Below, in pieces: positions 5,981 to 10,787 of a stretch of DNA of 10,787 nt. This DNA is from CAYVDH01 sp964450355 (GTDB taxonomy: Bacteria > Bacteroidota > Bacteroidia > NS11-12g > UBA955), in NCBI GenBank assembly GCA_964450355.1, contig CAYVDH010000123.1:1-10787 (forward strand), in the 5' to 3' direction. Under the pieces are notes generated by a model that was given only the letters and a program-made list of their open reading frames with translations, made no database searches and was not told the origin of the DNA. Position numbers and translations under genes: made by a program. Every line of letters begins with the position of its first letter. Within the stretch, counting starts at the first letter, position 1.

Positions 5981-8900
5981 TTAAAAAATATACCTAGCTT
6001 CTGCTCTGCCAATGTGAATGGTTTTTGAATTTTCGCTCTGCCTTCCATTGTAAGACACATTGATTTGAACATTCCCTTTTGTTTTTAATCCTAAATTTAA
6101 ATTCCAAGTTAAGTTTTTACCTTTATTCAACCCATTCAATAAATCAAAAGCCAATGGACTGTTGTTGTTACCATCAAATTGAATTTGAATAGACGAAATT
6201 TTTAAATCAATGTTTCCTTTACCTGATATAAAGTAGCGTGATTCAATACCAAATTCATTGACAAATGCTTTCTCACCACCATATTTTTCATCATTTTTGG
6301 CTTCTAAATAGGCATAAAACAGCCCTATTCTGTAACCTTTAATTGTTTGAAAGAAAAGTTCTGGATGTATTCTTTGAGCTAAATAATTGTAATTTCTTTC
6401 ATTGAAAAATTGATTTCTAGTTTCTTTTTGGGTCAATTCTAAATTGGTCACTAAATTCATTAGTTTTGAAAAATTATACCTAATGATAGCATTTTGTTTA
6501 TCTATTTTTCTCGACTCAAAACCACTGTTCAACAACATTTTACTTTTTAATGATTGAATGTTGTGTTCCACTCCAAATTTACCAGAGTTGCGATTGTAAA
6601 AACTGGTTTGTTTTAACAAATTGCTAATCGAAATCAACGAGGTATCTGTAATGTTGGAATAAAATGGATTTATGACGGATTGAAATCTGTTGTCTGTCAT
6701 TTTGCGATCGATTTTAAGCAACGATATGGTATTAAATCGAGTTAAAAATTGTTTCAATTTAGATTTACTGTACCATGCACTTGGAGCTTGCAACCTTAGA
6801 GTTTGGTTTAGTTCAATAAGATTACTTTTAATGAATTCATTGGTTGGTAAAAACAATTTTATGTACTTAGCTTGGTCAGGAAAAGCTGCTACTTCAAATT
6901 CATTTATTTCTTCAATTCCGTTGGCATTGTAATCAACCCATTGATATACACCATTACCTGCTTGAACCAAGGCATAAGAATATTGTTTCTTTTGTTCACG
7001 TCCATTTCCAATTTGATAATAAGTACTAAGGTTTACTACTCTTTTAAAATAATTGGCATTGTATTCAATTCTATTCAAAATGACATCCTCGTTTGTATTA
7101 GATTGAATAGTTTTCAGATACCTGTATGCATTGATGACATTAATTCTATTTCCTTTTTTATTGGAATAAGACAATTCTGTGTTGACATTTCTTCCGATGG
7201 TATGAATGGAAAACAATTGATTTAAAGGTGAAAAATCTTGTCTTTCACTAGCTTCAATTTTATATTGAAATAAATTTTGGCTGTTATTAGAATTTAAAAT
7301 TAATTTGTTTTCAAAAAACTTAAATGAATTAGATAGCAATCTGTTTGTGTCAATTTTGAATTTGCTTTCATCAAAGACATGATTGAATACTACACTGTGA
7401 TTTTTAAATTTATATTCTAAAGAACCTAAAATTTTAGATGCAAAGTTTTTATTGGTAAAACTGTCTAACTTTTCATTTGTTGAAACATGATCATAACTCA
7501 ATCTCAATGATGCGTTATTGTAATTAAATCCATATTCAGAAAGCAATCTATTGCCCTTAAAACTATTTCCCTTTAAGTAATTATTGAATTCCAATTTGAT
7601 ATCTGAATGTTGTTTAATGTTCCACTCACTTACAGCAGATGTAATGATTTCTTTCTGTTGAATTTTACTTACTGAATTATTTAATTGCCTGTTCCAAATT
7701 CGATTAAATTCAACATTTCTATACCTTTCAATGAATTTAAAATTTTGATTAACCATCTCAACCTTGAAATTGTTTTTTATTTTTAAATTATCATGTTTGT
7801 TTACTTGATGAATCATTTCTGCAAACAATCCTAATCCATCGTCATTTTTTTTATCCAACACACTGTATGTGTTTTCATTGTTATTTGAATATGCTCCTTC
7901 AAGTTTAACTTGGAACGATGGATTTAGTTGAAAAAAATTAGACCAAGTTAACATCTGATTTCTTTTAGGTGCTATCAATTCAACTACAGGTTCATAAGTT
8001 CCTTGTGGTACACCACCTATAGGACTTACCCATGCATAAACCCTTCCATTGGTTGATGAAGCTATAGGAATGTAATTGCCTAAATTATTACCCACAAAAG
8101 AAAACACTGGATTAAAATAAGCTGTATCACCTACATCTGTTTTACTGTGAACATATATGGTATATCCTAGCGAATCTCTAATACGATACATCACTCTTTC
8201 GTTAGTAAAATTCGAAAATTTAGTCACATTCTTAAAAATAACTTTTTTATCTCCAGACAACTCAAGTGCATTTTGTATTGCATTTTTATTGGTAGTATCG
8301 GTTAATTGTTGTTTATTGTCTTGCTCAGAAAAATAATTGACTATTGTAGTCCAATTTTTAAATTTCAATTGATTTCCAAAATACACTACAGAACGAGCAT
8401 AGTTTCGGTCACTGTACTGAAATTCAACGACAATCCTGCTGAATTTAGTGATTAATTGTTTAGGCATAAACGTAATTTCCCCTACATTGTAATCAATCAC
8501 GTAATCATTTTGTTGTCCTCTATTTAACTTTTTACCATCGATGTAAACAGCTTCTGTTCCAGATATGACAATGATGTTCAATTCATTGTTGACTCCATTA
8601 AGTCTATAAGGCCCCTGAACACCTTCAATACCCTGAATTTCATTTCTGCTAAATCTTCCCCTAGAAATGGCAACGTCACTTTGCAAATGGTAATTTGAGT
8701 ATTTATAGTCAAATTGTAATCCTCTTGATTTTTTATAAAATTTTAAAAAATAATTTTCATTGATATTTTTCATCAATACATCTCCAACAGTGAGAGAATT
8801 ACTGTCTTTCATTAACGTAATATAAACTTTGTCAAAATCTTGTATTTGTTGTGTATTGCCTTCGGGTTGTATTGGATTATTTTCATCGCTAATGGCAGCT

Positions 8901-9409
8901 AGTATTGAAAAACCATTTCCTAATTTACCACCTAATTGCAAATTCAAATTGCTATTGAGAACTACATCTTGATTATTCCCAAAACCGAGTCCCCTAGCAA
9001 TGTTTCCATTTACATTTAATCCGTTAGAAAACAATAAAGCCTGATTGTTTTCTTGGTAAGGAGTATAAAACTGGGGCTTCTCATTGAATATTGGTTCTAT
9101 TAGTTCTTTTGGTTTGTTGCTGTATTGAAATTTATAATTTAAATTAAAAGTTCTGTAAACAATTTCAATTTGTTTATTCAACATGGAATCGTTAAAAACA
9201 ATACCATTATTGGCTTGAACAAATTTAAATCCCGTGAAAAGCTGTTGATTGTATTTAATTTTTATGGAATTTTCGATGATTAAATTAGAATCCAACAAAA
9301 CAAAAGTATCACCTATAATGAGGTTTTTTTTAATTAATAATTGAGCTTGAATTTTGTTTGAACTCAACAAAAATAATACACCACACAATATTGCTCTTGT
9401 TAATGACAT
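5981..9409 (-). CDS. Large outer-membrane beta-barrel protein of unknown function
   Basis: The product has 1142 residues. A signal peptide covers about 1-22 (MSLTRAILCGVLFLLSSNKIQA). A soluble-looking region (about 23-125) is followed by a conserved block: GNIARGLGFGNNQDVVLNS (135-153), NPIQPEGNTQQIQDFDKVYI (178-197), SRGRFSRNEIQGIEGVQGPY (249-268), and then a beta module with YIDGKKLNRG (289-298), DYVIDYNVGEITF (302-314) and FSRIVVEFQYSD (323-334). The rest is a long run of alternating aromatic and polar strands, typical of a barrel, ending in ARYIF, a terminal phenylalanine as expected for insertion by the Bam complex. An EF-hand-like loop lies at 826-837. I recall similar proteins of about 1100 residues in many Bacteroidetes, annotated as hypothetical or cell-surface proteins; no plug or TonB-box signature was noticed, so it does not look like a classical SusC/TonB receptor. 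The ATG overlaps the stop of the NtrY-like kinase (TAATG), so the two are probably one transcript. Confidence 0.8.
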   Translation of the reverse strand: MSLTRAILCGVLFLLSSNKIQAQLLIKKNLIIGDTFVLLDSNLIIENSIKIKYNQQLFTGFKFVQANNGIVFNDSMLNKQIEIVYRTFNLNYKFQYSNKPKELIEPIFNEKPQFYTPYQENNQALLFSNGLNVNGNIARGLGFGNNQDVVLNSNLNLQLGGKLGNGFSILAAISDENNPIQPEGNTQQIQDFDKVYITLMKDSNSLTVGDVLMKNINENYFLKFYKKSRGLQFDYKYSNYHLQSDVAISRGRFSRNEIQGIEGVQGPYRLNGVNNELNIIVISGTEAVYIDGKKLNRGQQNDYVIDYNVGEITFMPKQLITKFSRIVVEFQYSDRNYARSVVYFGNQLKFKNWTTIVNYFSEQDNKQQLTDTTNKNAIQNALELSGDKKVIFKNVTKFSNFTNERVMYRIRDSLGYTIYVHSKTDVGDTAYFNPVFSFVGNNLGNYIPIASSTNGRVYAWVSPIGGVPQGTYEPVVELIAPKRNQMLTWSNFFQLNPSFQVKLEGAYSNNNENTYSVLDKKNDDGLGLFAEMIHQVNKHDNLKIKNNFKVEMVNQNFKFIERYRNVEFNRIWNRQLNNSVSKIQQKEIITSAVSEWNIKQHSDIKLEFNNYLKGNSFKGNRLLSEYGFNYNNASLRLSYDHVSTNEKLDSFTNKNFASKILGSLEYKFKNHSVVFNHVFDESKFKIDTNRLLSNSFKFFENKLILNSNNSQNLFQYKIEASERQDFSPLNQLFSIHTIGRNVNTELSYSNKKGNRINVINAYRYLKTIQSNTNEDVILNRIEYNANYFKRVVNLSTYYQIGNGREQKKQYSYALVQAGNGVYQWVDYNANGIEEINEFEVAAFPDQAKYIKLFLPTNEFIKSNLIELNQTLRLQAPSAWYSKSKLKQFLTRFNTISLLKIDRKMTDNRFQSVINPFYSNITDTSLISISNLLKQTSFYNRNSGKFGVEHNIQSLKSKMLLNSGFESRKIDKQNAIIRYNFSKLMNLVTNLELTQKETRNQFFNERNYNYLAQRIHPELFFQTIKGYRIGLFYAYLEAKNDEKYGGEKAFVNEFGIESRYFISGKGNIDLKISSIQIQFDGNNNSPLAFDLLNGLNKGKNLTWNLNLGLKTKGNVQINVSYNGRQSENSKTIHIGRAEARYIF
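6899..6934 (-). other. EF-hand-like calcium-binding loop inside the barrel protein
   Basis: Residues 826-837 read DYNANGIEEINE. They have the 12-position spacing of a calcium loop: D at 1, N at 3, N at 5, G at 6 and E at 12. The usual hydrophobic residue at position 8 is instead glutamate, with isoleucine at 7. The loop sits between two predicted strands and before PDQAKYIKLFLPT. Calcium binding is inferred. Confidence 0.5.
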
Positions 9410-10787
9410 TAATTCACTATTGGTAACTCAACGTAAAATGTAGTTCCAATATTGAGTTGACTTTCAAAACTGATAGTTCCATTAAAATTTTCGATGATTT
9501 GTTTACAAATAGACAACCCTAAGCCCATACCAGATGTTTTTGTACTAAAATTTGGATTAAAAATCTTAGGTTTTAACTCCTCTTCTATTCCTTTTCCATT
9601 GTCTTGGAATGAAACTACTACCTTATCATGATAAAGAGATATTTCTATTTTAATTTTACATTTTTTATCCTCTTCTTTGGCTTGAATTGCATTTTTAATG
9701 ATGTTTGTAAACACCCTGTTCAATTGATCTTTATCTACGTACACTTGAATGATATGATGTTGACTTACATAATCAAATTCAACATTTTCATCTAAATCAA
9801 ACAATTGAATAGAATTTTCAATGAGGTGTGGCAAGTTGGATAATTCCATTACTGAAATTGGCATTTTAGCAAACGATGAAAATTCTTCTGCCATTTTGCT
9901 TAAATGTTCTATTTGTTCAATCAGCATTTGAGAAATGTTTTTAATTTTAGGAATTAAATTATCATCTTCTCTTTGAATGGCCAATTGCAAATGTTGCAAG
10001 TGAAGTTTCATTGGTGTCAATGGATTTTTTATTTCATGAGCTACTTGTTTTGCCATGTCTTTCCATGCACCTTCCCTTTCGCTTTTAGCTAATTTTTCAG
10101 TATTTATTTCCAATTTTTTGAGCATCAAATTGTATTGATCTACCAATTGACCTATTTCGTCATTTTGATTCCATTCAATTGGTTTATTTTGAGAACCAAG
10201 TTTAATTTGAGCTAATCTATTGATTATTATTTTTAGAGGTTTTACTAGTCCTTTCCCAACATAACTTGCCAATAACAAAGTAAACACAATTAAGAAAGTG
10301 GATACATTGATTAAGCTGCCAAGATAATTAGAGAATTCTCTTTTTAAATCATTTGATTTTGAAAAATATGGCAAATGAATGTAACCTGCTAAATTGCGTT
10401 TTTCATCAAATATGGCATTGTAATACGAAATGTATTTCAACTCACCAATTTTCTCATTTTGTTTGTAGTAATACAGCTTGTTTTTGTTGAGCTCACGGAA
10501 TGCTTGAGGATTGATTACAGGTAAAAACCAGCCTTGTTCATACATGTTCTCGTTTCCTGTTTGTATCAAATTTCCTTCTTTGCTGTAGTAATTTATTTCT
10601 ACATCATAATTGTTAGAAAGGTGTTTAATTAAGGTTTTAAAACTGCGGTCATTTCCCTTGGCAATTCCAATTTGAACTTCATTGATGATTTGAGTTAGTT
10701 TTTTATCTAATTCATCAAATTGTCTTTCATTAAAATTACTGTTTACACTTTGAACTGTAAAATAAATCACAACAGAACAAATTAAAA
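9409..10787 (-). CDS. NtrY-type sensor histidine kinase (N-terminus outside window)
   Basis: The frame remains open through the right edge. The GTG at 10770 is an internal valine codon in a transmembrane helix (LICSVVIYF), not a start, so 458 C-terminal residues are present. In fragment numbering from the codon at 10785, the order is: the end of TM1 (1-10); an extracytoplasmic sensor region (about 12-150); TM2 (about 155-180, STFLIVFTLLLASYVGKGL); HAMP (about 180-225, with DEIGQL); HisKA with VAHEIKNPLTPMKL and His250; N-box NRVFTNIIKNAIQA (356-369); G1 DNGKG starting at Asp395; and G2 GMGLGLS (419-425). The H-box context AHEIKNPLTPMKL is characteristic of NtrY-type kinases, which partner NtrX-type sigma-54 regulators. 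The best candidate partner in the window is the regulator at 1782-3137 (inference). The stop overlaps the start of the barrel-protein gene by one base. The sensed signal is unknown. Confidence 0.94.
   Translation of the reverse strand, partial: LICSVVIYFTVQSVNSNFNERQFDELDKKLTQIINEVQIGIAKGNDRSFKTLIKHLSNNYDVEINYYSKEGNLIQTGNENMYEQGWFLPVINPQAFRELNKNKLYYYKQNEKIGELKYISYYNAIFDEKRNLAGYIHLPYFSKSNDLKREFSNYLGSLINVSTFLIVFTLLLASYVGKGLVKPLKIIINRLAQIKLGSQNKPIEWNQNDEIGQLVDQYNLMLKKLEINTEKLAKSEREGAWKDMAKQVAHEIKNPLTPMKLHLQHLQLAIQREDDNLIPKIKNISQMLIEQIEHLSKMAEEFSSFAKMPISVMELSNLPHLIENSIQLFDLDENVEFDYVSQHHIIQVYVDKDQLNRVFTNIIKNAIQAKEEDKKCKIKIEISLYHDKVVVSFQDNGKGIEEELKPKIFNPNFSTKTSGMGLGLSICKQIIENFNGTISFESQLNIGTTFYVELPIVN

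Noticed and set aside
6690..7225. Two overlapping + strand open frames (80 and 117 codons)
   Set aside because: They are mirror frames of the barrel-protein gene; the hydrophobic look comes from the reverse complement of Asn/Lys/Glu-rich coding sequence.
5981..9409. Barrel protein as a SusC/TonB-dependent receptor or SprA
   Set aside because: No plug-domain or TonB-box signature was noticed, the length is less than half that of SprA as I recall it, and the conserved blocks differ from both.
10771..10787. GTG at 10770 as the real start of the NtrY-like kinase
   Set aside because: The frame stays open upstream with hydrophobic codons that complete a membrane helix, so the gene continues past the window edge.

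Overview
The window is AT-rich, densely coding chromosomal DNA that looks like a member of the Bacteroidetes, probably a flavobacterial relative. The evidence is the low GC content, leaders without a clear Shine-Dalgarno, promoter matches to the Bacteroidetes TTG-N17-23-TAnnTTTG consensus, an outer-membrane barrel family with typical Bacteroidetes signatures, and kinases and a regulator whose motifs match Bacteroidetes homologues. No RNA gene, mobile element, CRISPR array or prophage was seen, and no gene-free stretch exceeds about 82 bases.

Layout, left to right. (1) The 3' part of a PhoR-like sensor histidine kinase on the + strand (1-831, 5' end outside the window). It meets sua5 tail to tail with no base between the stops. 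(2) A minus-strand pair: an NtrC/NtrX-type sigma-54 response regulator (3137-1782) followed by the Sua5 threonylcarbamoyl-AMP synthase (1782-832), joined by a TAATG stop/start overlap. The pair is preceded by a good promoter embedded in a repeat-rich 82-bp gap. (3) A second minus-strand pair: beta-carbonic anhydrase (4355-3726) and a small exported protein of unknown function (3726-3220), again joined by TAATG. (4) Divergent from this, a 515-residue multi-spanning membrane protein that looks like a GT-C glycosyltransferase (4427-5974, + strand). The 71-bp divergent gap holds an 8-bp-arm inverted repeat and a promoter box. (5) A third minus-strand pair: an NtrY-type sensor kinase running off the right edge (10787-9409) and a 1142-residue outer-membrane beta-barrel protein (9409-5981), once more joined by TAATG.

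Working together: the NtrY-like kinase at the right edge and the NtrX-like regulator at 1782-3137 are plausible partners of a two-component system split by about 6.3 kb. The kinase is translationally coupled to a surface barrel protein, which hints at envelope-related signalling. Sua5 supplies threonylcarbamoyl-AMP for the t6A modification of tRNA. Carbonic anhydrase interconverts CO2 and bicarbonate.

Most of the window is ordinary housekeeping and signalling. The points most worth a second look are the repeat-packed regulatory gap at 3161-3232, the coupled kinase/barrel pair, the EF-hand-like loop in the barrel protein, and the GAFTTA variant of the sigma-54 contact motif. I found no convincing sign of a wholly new system.
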